A DNA stretch of 64,000 nt from Roseiarcus sp963835885 (lineage in GTDB: Bacteria > Pseudomonadota > Alphaproteobacteria > Rhizobiales > Beijerinckiaceae), in the NCBI GenBank assembly GCA_963835885.1, contig CAWIHF010000027.1, positions 62,001-126,000 on the forward strand. Direction: 5' to 3'. Below the pieces are notes generated by a model. The model saw nothing but the letters and a program-made list of their open reading frames with translations. It was not told the DNA's origin and ran no database searches. A program made the position numbers and the translations under genes. The first letter of the stretch is position 1. Each line of letters starts with the position of its first letter. Positions 8,674-17,087 of this stretch are shown piece by piece.

Positions 8674-9724
8674 TCAGGCGGCCTCGAATTCCTCGAAGAA
8701 TCCGAGCTTCCGCTGTAGCGGCGCGTCGTCGACCTGGAACAGGAACGCCGGCTTCGAGGTCGAGCGGTTGGCGAACTGGACCCTGGCGTGCGTCGGCACG
8801 GCGATCGTGTCGCTCTCGGCGACGTCGAGTTCGACGCCGTCGACTACGGCCCTGACCTCGCCCTCGATGACGTGCAGGACCGCCGAGGACGAGCGTCGCC
8901 GCATGGCCACCGTCTCGCCCGGACGCAGCATCAGCGCCGAGAAGCCGAGCACCGGCATGCACTCCGCGCCGGTTTCCGGATTGACGTACGCGAGTTGCAC
9001 CGGTTCGCCGAGGTTGGTCACGCTCGCCAGAACTCTCCAGCGCGGCGCGCGCCTCCTTCCAGGGGAAGCGCTTCAGCGGGTAGCGGTCCTTCGGCCGGTT
9101 CAGCGAAGCGAAGGGCGCAAAGCCCGAGCGCGTGTAGAGGTTCTGCGAAGCGTCGGGCTGGTTGCGCACGACCTGCGGATCGCCCTCGATGCAATAGGAG
9201 GCTTCGAGCGCGTAGATCGTCGGCAGGTCGAGCGCGTCGAGCCAGATGACCGGGTCGGAGCCGGTGTGTCCGTGTTCGTGCCACAGACCGGCCGGGGTGA
9301 GGATGAGATCGCCCTTCTCCATCGGCAGCCGCTCGCCGTCGACGACCGTGTATCCACCGCGGCCCTCGATGACGAAGCGCACCGCGCTCGGGCTGTGCTT
9401 GTGGTTCGGCGCGCTTTCCTTCGGCAGGATTAGCTGCATGCCGATATAGATCGAGGGCGTCGCCTGCATGTTTTCGAGCCCGAGGCCCGGATTTGCCAGC
9501 ACCAGCACGCGGCGCTCCGCCTTTTCGATCGGCGTCAACCTGCCCGCTTCCATCAGGCGCGGGCGGATATCGGCATATTTCCAGGCGATCGGCCGGGTGC
9601 GGCGTGACGGCATGCCGTGGGGCAGCGCCGCCCGCAGGTTCGGCCAGAGCGGGACCAGGTTCTTTGCGGTCAGGCCGTTGCGATAATCGATCGGCAGGTC
9701 TTCGAGCGTTCCGAGTTGAGACAT
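8674..9724 (-). CDS. gtdA: Gentisate 1,2-dioxygenase, frameshifted
   Basis: Bicupin Fe(II) ring-cleavage enzyme turning gentisate into maleylpyruvate. The start at 9724 (MSQLGTLEDLP) has a GGAGGA ribosome binding site 7 bases away. The first cupin shows the iron ligands in APNHKHSPSAVRFVIEG and LILTPAGLWHEHGHTG. An indel near 9030 separates it from the second cupin (NLGEPVQLAYVNPETGAE, then VLHVIEGEVRAVVDG), which ends KLGFFEEFEAA. The total of about 350 residues fits the family. It follows the hydroxylase gene by 26 bases. Only the indel is odd; both domains are otherwise well preserved. Confidence 0.92.
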
Positions 9725-9750
9725 GATCGTTCCTCCGTTGGAAGTGCGGT

Positions 9751-10962
9751 TCAGGCGGCGGCCTTGAGATCGGCCGCGGAAAGACCCGTGCCGCCATAGA
9801 GCCATCCGAGGCTGTCGTAGAATTGGGTCTGGGTCTTCGCGCCGATCACTGCGTTGCGCACGAGCCGTTCGGCGCCTTCGGCGTGATAGAGGTGCTTGCC
9901 GATCAGGCGCGAGGAGATGACCACCCGATAGGCCCGGACGATGCGCGCCGCCTGATATTCGGCGAAGGCGGCGCCGAAGTCGCCGTCATGCTTTTCGAGC
10001 TGGTAAGCGAGCATGACCGAATCCTCCATCGCCATGCAGGCGCCCTGCGCGAAATATTGGTGGGTCGGATGGGCGGCGTCGCCCAGCAGTACGACGCGAC
10101 CGTCGATCCAGTTCTCGATCGGATCGCGATCGGCCAGGACCCAGCGTCGCCAGGCTTTTGGCACTTCGAGAAGCTTGCGGGCCCTGGGAACGATGTGGCC
10201 GAACCGGTCGAGAATCTCCTCCCGATTGCCGGGCTCGTTGGACCCGACGTTGGTGACATCGGTGACGAAGGTCGCCACCAGATTGAACGTCTTCCAGCCC
10301 TGCAGGGGATAGTGGACCATGTGGCACTTGGGTCCGCCCCACAAGGTGGCCGCGTTCCAGCGCAGATCCTCAGGCATTTCGTCGATCGAGAGCACGGCGC
10401 GATAGGCGACATGGCCGGAAAGCTTCAGTTCGTCGCCCCCGGTCAACTGGGCCCGGATGCGCGAGCGGACGCCGTCCGCGCCGATCACCGCATCGCCTTC
10501 GAACAACTCTCCGGAGGCGGTCAGAACTTTTGCGCCGCGCGAGGTGTTGGCGTAGCCGACGACCGTCCGGCTGTTGACGAGCGTGACGTTGGGATGCGCG
10601 CGACAGGCGTCGAGAAAGACGCTGTGCAGATCGGCGCGGTGGATGACGGCGTATGGATTCCTAAACCGCCGCCGAAAGCCATCGCCCACGTCGATGTGGG
10701 CGACTTCGTCTCCGGTCAATCCATCCATCATGATGAGCTTGTCGATGTAGACCGCCTTGGCGCGGCCCGTGTCGCCGACGCCGAGATAGTCCATGGCGTG
10801 GAACGCGTTGGGCCCGATCTGAATGCCAGCGCCGATTTCCCCGAAATGCGGGGCTTGCTCGAGGACGACGACCTCATAGCCCTTGTTGGCGAGCCCCATG
10901 GCCGCCGACACGCCGCCGATTCCGCCGCCGGCGACGATTACCTTTCCTTTCACGGCACCCAT
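9751..10962 (-). CDS. 3-hydroxybenzoate 6-monooxygenase
   Basis: FAD-dependent aromatic hydroxylase converting 3-hydroxybenzoate to gentisate with NADH and oxygen. It has 403 residues from ATG 10962, which has a GGGAGGAA ribosome binding site; an upstream in-frame ATG would lie inside the promoter and is less likely. Visible motifs are the dinucleotide-binding VIVAGGGIGGVSAAMGLA, the DG motif AVIGADGVRSRIR and the GD motif VVLLGDAAHPTHQYFAQGA. Salicylate 1-hydroxylase is the near alternative, and the complete gentisate pathway downstream decides for 3-hydroxybenzoate. First gene of the operon. Confidence 0.9.
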   Translation of the reverse strand: MGAVKGKVIVAGGGIGGVSAAMGLANKGYEVVVLEQAPHFGEIGAGIQIGPNAFHAMDYLGVGDTGRAKAVYIDKLIMMDGLTGDEVAHIDVGDGFRRRFRNPYAVIHRADLHSVFLDACRAHPNVTLVNSRTVVGYANTSRGAKVLTASGELFEGDAVIGADGVRSRIRAQLTGGDELKLSGHVAYRAVLSIDEMPEDLRWNAATLWGGPKCHMVHYPLQGWKTFNLVATFVTDVTNVGSNEPGNREEILDRFGHIVPRARKLLEVPKAWRRWVLADRDPIENWIDGRVVLLGDAAHPTHQYFAQGACMAMEDSVMLAYQLEKHDGDFGAAFAEYQAARIVRAYRVVISSRLIGKHLYHAEGAERLVRNAVIGAKTQTQFYDSLGWLYGGTGLSAADLKAAA

Positions 10963-11008
10963 CTCATTCCTCCCAAGCAGGTCCCGCCACGGCGAGATAG
11001 GCATAACT

Positions 11009-11033
11009 ATGCGCATATATATGCGTATGTCAA
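11009..11033 (-). promoter_or_regulatory. Promoter and MarR-type operator of the gentisate operon
   Basis: On the minus strand a perfect -35 box TTGACA (11033-11028) is followed directly by the near-perfect palindrome ATACGCATATATATGCGCAT (11028-11009), which fills the -35/-10 spacer. The arms match in 9 of 10 positions. A second copy of the same arrangement lies before marR. A repressor bound here would block RNA polymerase. The -10 box is weak (around CATAGTTAT). The regulator assignment is inferred from the shared motif. Confidence 0.7.
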
Positions 11034-11178
11034 GCAGGATTCTGCATCAAACCGGAATTTTCCGATTCGCGTTCGATAAGCCATTTATCATATGTGTTTT
11101 ATGGGAGAGCTTTGGCGGCGGCGCGCCAAAGACCACTGCGCGAAACCCGAGCTTGCGCGCAACGCAGGGACTGAGGCG

Positions 11179-11715
11179 TCAGAAGTCGCTCAGTCGATGC
11201 GCGCGCTGCGGCGCGCGGCTGAGCAGATTGTTTTCGTGCGCCATTTTTCCGAGGAGCCGCACGAACTCGTCGCGCTCTTTCGGCGTCAACGGAGCGAGCA
11301 TTCGCTCCTGGGCGCGCTCAGCAGAATCCTGGACCGCCCGCAAAGTCGCAAGGCCCTCGGCCGTGATGTCGTTGAGCTTCGCGCGCCGATCCTCTTCGGA
11401 TGCGCGAGTTGACACATAGCCGCGTTCCTGCAAATTCTTGATGACGACCGCGACCGTCGTTCGGTCCAGCGCCGCGACGCCGCCGATCGTCGCCTTGTCG
11501 AGGGGCCCATAAGTCGCCAGCGCGGCCAAGGTCACATATTGCGGCGGCGTAAGGTCGAAGGCCTGACACTCGTCGAGAAAAACGGCGACCGCGATCTGGT
11601 GACATCTGCGCAGGAGATGCCCCGGCATTTCGAGCAATGCGTCGACCGGTTTGGGCCGTGACAGTTCTAGGATTTTCGACAAGAAGCGCCTCAGCCATAT
11701 CGATTGCCGCGTCAT
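11179..11715 (-). CDS. MarR-family transcriptional regulator
   Basis: Winged-helix regulator of about 170-178 residues, probably the repressor of the neighbouring gentisate genes. Visible are DLTPPQYVTLAALATYGPLDKATIGG, ALDRTTVAVVIKNLQERGYV (recognition helix and wing) and EEDRRAKLNDITAEG, the typical MarR wing. ATG 11715 is the first ATG after the operator, but it lies close to the predicted transcription start. The TTG giving residues LSKILELSRPKP, which has a GAGG before it, could be the real start. The ligand is likely a pathway intermediate such as gentisate or 3-hydroxybenzoate, by inference. Confidence 0.85.
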   Translation of the reverse strand: MTRQSIWLRRFLSKILELSRPKPVDALLEMPGHLLRRCHQIAVAVFLDECQAFDLTPPQYVTLAALATYGPLDKATIGGVAALDRTTVAVVIKNLQERGYVSTRASEEDRRAKLNDITAEGLATLRAVQDSAERAQERMLAPLTPKERDEFVRLLGKMAHENNLLSRAPQRAHRLSDF

Positions 11716-11719
11716 TGAA

Positions 11720-11742
11720 ATGCATAGGTATGCGCATGTCAA
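11720..11742 (-). promoter_or_regulatory. Promoter and operator of marR (autoregulatory)
   Basis: The minus strand reads TTGACATGCGCATACCTATG from 11742 down, the same order of -35 box and imperfect palindrome as before the hydroxylase gene. The two sites share TTGACAT, CGCATA and TATGC at the same spacing. The region between marR and DUF779 (11743-11964) holds nothing else that I recognise. Autoregulation by the MarR protein is the simple reading. Confidence 0.65.
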
Positions 11743-11964
11743 GGCGAAGTCCGTGTCGACCGTGTCGAGCGTGGATTGATGTGCTAGTTAGTTCAGACCC
11801 GTCTTTACCGTTTCGGTCCGCCGGCTGCGCCTTCAACTCAAGGTTTGGGGCCCTGCGTGCGACGGACTGCAATTTACGGAGCCGGTGCTTGCCCCATCAA
11901 CCTCGCCGCCCAAATCAGTGGACGCGGGCTATCACACAATCGGTTGATAGGGCCGCTTTGCTCG

Positions 11965-12369
11965 TCATTCCGCGGTCGGTTCGGCCGAGGACGCATCGGC
12001 GGGCGACAGTCCGGCCGCCTTCAAACTGTCGAACTCCGCGTCGCTGAAGAGACGCGAGCGCACGATAAAGCGCACGCCGTCGGCCGCTTCCAGCGAAAAG
12101 CTGTCGCCGCCCTCCGTCGCGACGTCGACGATAATCTGGCAACCCGACCAATAGTCGAATTGCGCCGCTCCGACATAGAACGGGCAGCCGTCGATCGCGC
12201 CCAGGAGCACGTCGCTCGCGCCCACCCGAAAGTCGCCCTGCCGGAAACACATGGGCGCGCTGCCCTCGCAGCATCCGCCCGAGAGGTGAAAGATCAGCGG
12301 CCCATGGATCGCCTTCAACGCCGCGACAAGCGCGACGGCTTCAGGCGTGAATATAACTCTTTCGGTCAT
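11965..12369 (-). CDS. DUF779 domain protein
   Basis: Intact 134-residue protein of the DUF779 family, whose members are commonly encoded next to acetaldehyde-type aldehyde dehydrogenases, as here. Conserved-looking parts are GPLIFHLSGGCCEGSAPMC, with three cysteines in the first third, and VLLGAIDGCPFYVGAAQFDYW. The paired cysteines could bind a metal, but the biochemical role is not established. It lies 105 bases downstream of the dehydrogenase gene, separated by a strong hairpin, and probably shares its transcript. Confidence 0.85.
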   Translation of the reverse strand: MTERVIFTPEAVALVAALKAIHGPLIFHLSGGCCEGSAPMCFRQGDFRVGASDVLLGAIDGCPFYVGAAQFDYWSGCQIIVDVATEGGDSFSLEAADGVRFIVRSRLFSDAEFDSLKAAGLSPADASSAEPTAE

Positions 12370-12437
12370 CGGCCCTTCCGCGGCGATCGATCAACGAAGA
12401 GGCGTCCGGCGCCTCCCAAGCGCCGGACGTCGCGAGA

Positions 12438-12463
12438 GAAGCCGCGCCTTTCAGCGCGGCTTC
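12438..12463. terminator. Perfect 10-bp hairpin after the aldehyde dehydrogenase gene
   Basis: GAAGCCGCGC and GCGCGGCTTC flank a 6-nt loop, a perfect 10-bp stem 12 bases after the dehydrogenase stop codon. There is no T-run on the minus-strand 3' side, so it is not a classical intrinsic terminator. It may reduce read-through into the DUF779 gene or protect the 3' end of the first message. Confidence 0.55.
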
Positions 12464-12474
12464 GCCCGATGCTC

Positions 12475-13995
12475 TCAGAAGAACCCCATCGCATTCGGGT
12501 TGTAGCTGACGAGCAGGTTCTTCGTCTGCTGGTAGTGATCCAGGATCATCTTATGCGTCTCGCGACCGAAGCCGGACTGCTTGTAGCCGCCGAACGCCGC
12601 ATGGGCGGGATACACATGATAGCAATTCGTCCACACGCGCCCCGCCTGGATCTCGCGGCCGACGCGATAGGCGGTGGTCCCGTCGCGCGACCACACGCCC
12701 GCGCCGAGGCCGTAGATCGTGTCGTTGCCGATCTCGATCGCCTCCTCCATGGTCTTGAACTTCGTCACCGAGAGAACCGGCCCGAAGATTTCTTCCTGGA
12801 AGATGCGCATCTTGTTGTGACCGACGAAGACGGTGGGCTTCACATAGAAGCCGTTCTCCAGCGCGCCGCCGAGATGGGCCTGCTCGCCGCCGGTCATGCA
12901 CTTCGCGCCTTCCTTCTTGCCGACGTCGATATAATTCAGGATCTTTTCGAGCTGACCCTTCGAGCATTGCGCCCCCATCTGGGTCGTCGGATCGAGCGGA
13001 TCGCCGACCTTGATCTTGGCGACGCGTGCGACCGCCTTTTCCATGAACTTGTCGAAGATCAACTCCTGCACCAGCGCGCGCGACGGGCAGGTGCAGACCT
13101 CGCCCTTGTTGAAGGCGAAGAGAGCGAAGCCTTCGAGCGCCTTGTCGAAGAAGGCGTCGTCCTTGTCCATGACGTCGGCAAAGAAGATGTTGGGTGACTT
13201 CCCGCCAAGCTCGAGCGTCATCGGGATGATCGTCTCGGCAGCGTACTGCATGATCTGCCGGCCGGTCGTCGTCTCGCCGGTGAAGGCGATCTTGTTGATC
13301 CGTGGGCTGCGGGCGAGCGGAGCGCCGACTTCGGAGCCATGGCCGAAGACCACGTTGAGAACGCCCGGCGGCAACACGTCGCCGATCAGATCCATCAGCA
13401 CCGCAAGGCTCATCGGCGTGTCCGAAGCCGGCTTGATCACCACGCAATTTCCTGCGACCAGCGCGGGCGCCATCTTCCAGGACGCCATCAAGAGCGGGAA
13501 GTTCCACGGGATGATCTGGCCGACGACGCCGAGCGGCTCGCGGAAGTGATAGGCGACCGTGTCGTGATCAATCTCGCCGACTGTTCCTTCTTCCGCGCGG
13601 ATGCAACCGGCGAAATAGCGGAAGTGATCGGCCGAGAGCGGCACGTCCGCGTTCATCGTCTCGCGGATCGGCTTGCCGTTGTCGCGGGTCTCGACGCGGG
13701 CGAGCAGCTCCAGATTGTCTTCGATCCGATCGGCGATTGTGTTGAGCATTTTCGCACGCTCGGTCGGCGACGTGCGCGCCCATTTGTCCTTGGCCGCATG
13801 CGCGGCGTCGAGCGCGGCTTCGACGTCGGCGGCGTCCGAACGGGCGACTTCACATAGCGTGCTGCCGTCGATCGGACTCTTGTTGGTAAAGTAGCGCCCT
13901 TTCGCGGGCGCCTTCCACGCGCCGCCGATGAAGTTGTCATAGCGGGTTCGCAGAGGACTGGTTTCGGGCTTCGATTTCTGAGGTTTGTCAAGCAT
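12475..13995 (-). CDS. NAD-dependent aldehyde dehydrogenase (AldB/ExaC-like)
   Basis: Intact 506-residue dehydrogenase that oxidises aldehydes, probably acetaldehyde, to acids. Motifs counted from ATG 13995 are IIPWNFPL (Asn about 165), FTGETTTGRQI, catalytic Glu262 in LELGGKSPN and catalytic Cys301 in NKGEVCTCPSR. The CTCPS form is typical of AldB/AcoD/ExaC enzymes rather than general ALDHs. A GGAGG ribosome binding site precedes the ATG. The partner DUF779 gene lies downstream. The substrate is inferred from family and partner; ethanol or diol metabolism genes are not in the window. Confidence 0.93.
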   Translation of the reverse strand: MLDKPQKSKPETSPLRTRYDNFIGGAWKAPAKGRYFTNKSPIDGSTLCEVARSDAADVEAALDAAHAAKDKWARTSPTERAKMLNTIADRIEDNLELLARVETRDNGKPIRETMNADVPLSADHFRYFAGCIRAEEGTVGEIDHDTVAYHFREPLGVVGQIIPWNFPLLMASWKMAPALVAGNCVVIKPASDTPMSLAVLMDLIGDVLPPGVLNVVFGHGSEVGAPLARSPRINKIAFTGETTTGRQIMQYAAETIIPMTLELGGKSPNIFFADVMDKDDAFFDKALEGFALFAFNKGEVCTCPSRALVQELIFDKFMEKAVARVAKIKVGDPLDPTTQMGAQCSKGQLEKILNYIDVGKKEGAKCMTGGEQAHLGGALENGFYVKPTVFVGHNKMRIFQEEIFGPVLSVTKFKTMEEAIEIGNDTIYGLGAGVWSRDGTTAYRVGREIQAGRVWTNCYHVYPAHAAFGGYKQSGFGRETHKMILDHYQQTKNLLVSYNPNAMGFF

Positions 13996-14585
13996 TTCCG
14001 CCTCCAATAGGCAAGCGACCGCCACCAGCCAAGTTGTCACAACCTTGACTTTCTTGGCTCACCGTCCTCGACGGGAGTCACTAGTGACGATTGAAATCGC
14101 TTTTGCTGCTCGCGCCACGGAAGTTGCTCATGGCGCGGACAGACGGCCAAACTGCATTTCGCGTCCGTCCACGTTGGATGTCAATTTGCTTTATTGTCGC
14201 GGGCGCGCCAGCCGGTCGAATTTGCGGCCGGCCCACGCGCTGCGCGCCTCACGATTGGGTGAATGCGCGGGGCATCGGGATCAGCGAGCAGACGGGCAAT
14301 CGCACAGATCGTCGGAGTTCAACGATCGCTCGCGGCCAGCGCATCCGGCCAAGACCAGCGCCAAAAAGCTCGCGGCGAAGGTCGGCAAAAAGGCTGCCGG
14401 AGATATTTTCTACATAAATGATTTGCACCGTCTCACAGACCATCCGAGCGGTCCCTGCTGATTGTCCCAAGGCCCCCTTCCAGATTGCCGCGCCGGGCAG
14501 TCTACACCTATTCTCATCGAGCCCCGGGCCTCGCCACGTCCAAAACCCCGCGATCGGCCGCCCGGCGGAGACGGAGCGCGCAGCA
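13996..14585. other. Long intergenic stretch between divergent aldehyde dehydrogenase and peptidase genes
   Basis: Nearly 600 bases without a gene I can support. A + strand frame at 14340-14400 reads TSAKKLAAKVGKKAAGD and shares 11 identical residues (SAKKLAAKVGK) with the C-terminal part of rimO at about 5246-5278, with similar bases. It is not preceded by any recognisable gene. The promoters for both flanking genes must lie here, but I could not identify convincing boxes. Confidence 0.4.
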
Positions 14586-15476
14586 ATGACCGACATCTAC
14601 GAGACCTTCGACTACGGCTACGACACCAGCGTCCCCGAGGCGACGATATGCATCGACATCCCGACGCCGCCCGATCTGCCTTCGCACGCCCTGGTCGATT
14701 TCGGGCATCTTCCGCCGGTCGGCCAGCAAACCGTCCCGAACTGCTTCGTCTGGGCCTCGGCCTACGGGATTACGACGGCCTGGGCGGCGAAAGCCGGCAA
14801 TTATTCGCCATCGTCGGCGAGCCAGCAGGCGAGCGCCGACTACACGTACATTCAGGTCGAGCGGGCGAACAACATCGGCCCCGACAGCTGCGTCGGCGGC
14901 AGCATCGGATCGGTTCTCGATTTCCTCATCCGCAACGGCGGAACGCCCTCCCTGGCGTCGGCGAAGAACCAGCCGCCCGGAACCAAGTCCGCCGTCTCAT
15001 GCGACAACAACTGGACGCATTACGGTCCCAACTCGAGGCCGATCACGGCTGATTCCGCCTTCGCCATCCCCGGGTTCACCTGCATCTGCGTGAAGACCGC
15101 GAACGGGCTGAACAACATCCGCACCATCATCGCATCCGGATCGCCGGTGGCCTACGGGACGAATCTCTATTGCGACTTTCCGGCCTACAAGTCCGAGACG
15201 GGCTCGCCGGCCCTGCCCACGCCCTACGTCGGCAATGGCAAGTGGCTGATGAACAAGAACAATCCCGACAAGAGAGCCGGACATTGCATGATGATCATCG
15301 GCTACGACGACCATTACAACGGCGGCGACGGGGCGGTTCTGATCCAGAACAGCTGGGGCGCGGGCTGGGGAACGACCCCGACCGGCGCCTGGCAGGCAAA
15401 CGCCAACGGCTTTGTCTGGATGGCGTATACGACCTTCCTGGCGATGGCCGAGGGGTCGGCGTTCAATATTTCTTAA
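14586..15476 (+). CDS. Papain-like (C1) cysteine peptidase
   Basis: Intact 296-residue protein. The catalytic set of a C1 peptidase is complete: oxyanion Gln and Cys53 in GQQTVPNCFVWASAYG, His233 in RAGHCMMIIGYDDHY and Asn255 in IQNSWGAGWG. The domain begins almost at the N-terminus, with no signal peptide and no inhibitory propeptide, so it would be made active and cytoplasmic unless exported another way. ATG 14586 has a GGAG box at a suitable distance; the upstream extension of the frame lacks conserved sequence. The target is unknown. It converges on folA with only 6 bases between stop codons. Confidence 0.88.
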   Translation: MTDIYETFDYGYDTSVPEATICIDIPTPPDLPSHALVDFGHLPPVGQQTVPNCFVWASAYGITTAWAAKAGNYSPSSASQQASADYTYIQVERANNIGPDSCVGGSIGSVLDFLIRNGGTPSLASAKNQPPGTKSAVSCDNNWTHYGPNSRPITADSAFAIPGFTCICVKTANGLNNIRTIIASGSPVAYGTNLYCDFPAYKSETGSPALPTPYVGNGKWLMNKNNPDKRAGHCMMIIGYDDHYNGGDGAVLIQNSWGAGWGTTPTGAWQANANGFVWMAYTTFLAMAEGSAFNIS

Positions 15477-15482
15477 GCCTTC

Positions 15483-16010
15483 TTAGCGGCTGTCGGGCGA
15501 AGCCCTGCGCGCGTAGTCGACGAAGGCGAAGTCCGCCTCGTCCTTCGGCCCTCGGACTCCCGGCTCGCGCCTCGTCTCGCGCCATTGCCGGGGGTCGATC
15601 GGCGGAAAGCGGACGTCGCCTTCTGGCTCGAGCGCGACTTCGGTGATCGCGAGGCGATCGGCGCGCCCGATCGTCTGCGCATAAAGTTCGCCCCCGCCGG
15701 CGATGACGATGGCGTCGGCGCCCATCGCGTCCGCCCGCTCACCTGCGAGCGCAAGAGCGCTCTCGAGCGTATCGGCGACGCGAACGCCCTCCGCCGAGAA
15801 GGCCCGATCGCGGGTGAGGACGATGGTCTCCCGCCCGGGCAGCGGACGGCCGATCGACTGAAAAGTCCGCCGCCCCATGACGAGCGGCTTGCCCATCGTC
15901 AGAGTTTTGAAGCGCCTGAGGTCGCTCGACAGCCGCCACAACAGCCGCTTGCCGTCGCCGATGACGCCGTTGCGCGCGACCGCAGCGACCATGACGAGCG
16001 GCGGCGTCAC
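15483..16010 (-). CDS. folA: Dihydrofolate reductase
   Basis: Reduces dihydrofolate with NADPH, feeding thymidylate synthesis; thyA lies just upstream in the same direction. The 175-residue protein shows MVAAVARNGVIG, the substrate-loop region RLLWRLSSDLRRFKTLTMG, PLVMGRRTFQSIGRPLPGR and VIAGGGELYAQTI. The usual LPW of the active site reads LLW here, a possible substitution or base error. The start is GTG at 16010 with an AGGGGAA box; an internal ATG six codons later is an alternative. Confidence 0.93.
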   Translation of the reverse strand: MTPPLVMVAAVARNGVIGDGKRLLWRLSSDLRRFKTLTMGKPLVMGRRTFQSIGRPLPGRETIVLTRDRAFSAEGVRVADTLESALALAGERADAMGADAIVIAGGGELYAQTIGRADRLAITEVALEPEGDVRFPPIDPRQWRETRREPGVRGPKDEADFAFVDYARRASPDSR

Positions 16011-16057
16011 CTCGCGCGTTCCCCTTTCTTAGCGTTGCTCAAATCGCCGTGCGGACA

Positions 16058-16229
16058 CCTTCCCCAGCTCGGCTGGGGAAGGTGGCGCGAAGCGCCGGAT
16101 GGGGTGTGGCCCGCTCCTTCGGCGCAAGTCGGATTGCACAACCGCTACCGCAAACCTGCATCGATCCATACCTGCTTTCCGCGCCCCATCCGCCGCTGCG
16201 CGGCGCCTTCCCCGCTTCGCGGAGAAGGG
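16058..16229. repeat. Inverted pair of REP-like palindromes between folA and thyA
   Basis: The left unit has an 11-bp perfect stem, CCTTCCCCAGC/GCTGGGGAAGG with a 3-nt loop (16058-16082), then GGCGC-gaa-GCGCC (16084-16096) and ggatgggg. The right unit, at about 16185-16229, has the same order in reverse complement: ccccatcc, GCCGC-tgc-GCGGC, then CCTTCCCCGC-ttc-GCGGAGAAGG. Two REP units in opposite orientation resemble a REPIN or BIME. A related single unit is at 24852-24893. Confidence 0.75.
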
Positions 16230-16295
16230 GGGGCCCGCCGGTCGCCTGCAGCAACGGCGCGAACTCCGCCGCTTCGCGGCCGTTCGCTGCTCCCC

Positions 16296-17087
16296 TCACA
16301 CCGCGACCTTCGCCTTGATCGCAGGCCACGGATCGTAGCCCTCGAAGGAAATCGCCTCCGCGTCGAGGTCGAAGATCGAGCCGACGTCGCCAAGCACGAG
16401 CTTCGGCAGGGGCCTTGGCTCGCGCGAAAGCTGCTCGCGCGCCTGGTCCTCGTGGTTGCGATAGAGGTGGGCGTCGCCAAACGTGTGGACGAAGTCGCCG
16501 ACCTTAAGCCCACATTCGCGGGCGATCAGGTGGGTCAGCAAAGCGTAGCTTGCGATGTTGAACGGCACGCCGAGAAAGATGTCGGCCGAGCGCTGGTAGA
16601 GCTGGCACGACAGTTTTCCGTTGGTCACGTTGAACTGGAACAGGCAATGGCAGGGCGGCAGCTTCATCTTCTCGATGTCCGGCACGTTCCAGGCCGAAAC
16701 GACGAGGCGGCGCGAATCCGGATTGCGGCGGATTTCCTTCAAGAGCCGGTCGATCTGATCATAGGTCCGGCCGTCCGGGCCTTCCCAGGCGCGCCACTGC
16801 TTGCCATAGACGGGCCCGAGGTCGCCGCCGGCGTCGGCCCATTCATCCCAGATCGAGACCCCATGCGCTTTCAGATAGGCGATGTTCGTGTCGCCTTTGA
16901 GGAACCAAACGAGCTCCCTCACGATCGACTTAGATGCAGGCGCTTGGTGGTGATGAGCGGAAAGCCCTGCTCGAGATCGAAAGCGGATTTGCCGGCCAAA
17001 CAGCGAGCGCACACCAGTTCCGGTGCGGTCGTCCTTGACCGCGCCGTTTTCCAGCGCATCGCGCAAGAGATCGAGATAAGCGTACAT
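16296..17087 (-). CDS. thyA: Thymidylate synthase (short internal frame slip)
   Basis: Makes dTMP from dUMP using methylene-tetrahydrofolate. The protein has 263 residues, close to the E. coli enzyme. Visible are DRTGTGVRSLFGRQIRF, the catalytic cysteine in KLPPCHCLFQFNV, YQRSADIFLGVPFNIASYA and GDAHLYRNHEDQ. Between residues of about 36 and 53 the sequence reads RSRAGLSAHHHQAPA, whereas a one-base shifted frame gives the expected DLEQGFPLITTKRLHL. An extra T near 16983 and a missing C near 16934 cancel each other, so the ORF stays open over a scrambled patch. This is a strong sign of base-call errors. Confidence 0.93.
   Translation of the reverse strand: MYAYLDLLRDALENGAVKDDRTGTGVRSLFGRQIRFRSRAGLSAHHHQAPASKSIVRELVWFLKGDTNIAYLKAHGVSIWDEWADAGGDLGPVYGKQWRAWEGPDGRTYDQIDRLLKEIRRNPDSRRLVVSAWNVPDIEKMKLPPCHCLFQFNVTNGKLSCQLYQRSADIFLGVPFNIASYALLTHLIARECGLKVGDFVHTFGDAHLYRNHEDQAREQLSREPRPLPKLVLGDVGSIFDLDAEAISFEGYDPWPAIKAKVAV

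Noticed and set aside
9823..11079. A long + strand open frame (418 codons) opposite the 3-hydroxybenzoate hydroxylase gene
   Set aside because: It is an antisense shadow of a well-supported FAD hydroxylase in GC-rich DNA; the translation has no motif and odd composition.
12438..12463. Calling the perfect hairpin a classical intrinsic terminator
   Set aside because: There is no T-run on either strand after the stem, so only a generic 3' structure is supported.
11845..13197. A + strand open frame of 450 codons opposite DUF779 and the aldehyde dehydrogenase
   Set aside because: It spans two real minus-strand genes and their hairpin, with no recognisable domain.
14010..14035. Possible sigma-54 promoter before the aldehyde dehydrogenase gene (TGGCGGTCGCTTGCC)
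   Set aside because: The GG-to-GC distance is nine bases instead of ten, and the site is too close to the start codon.
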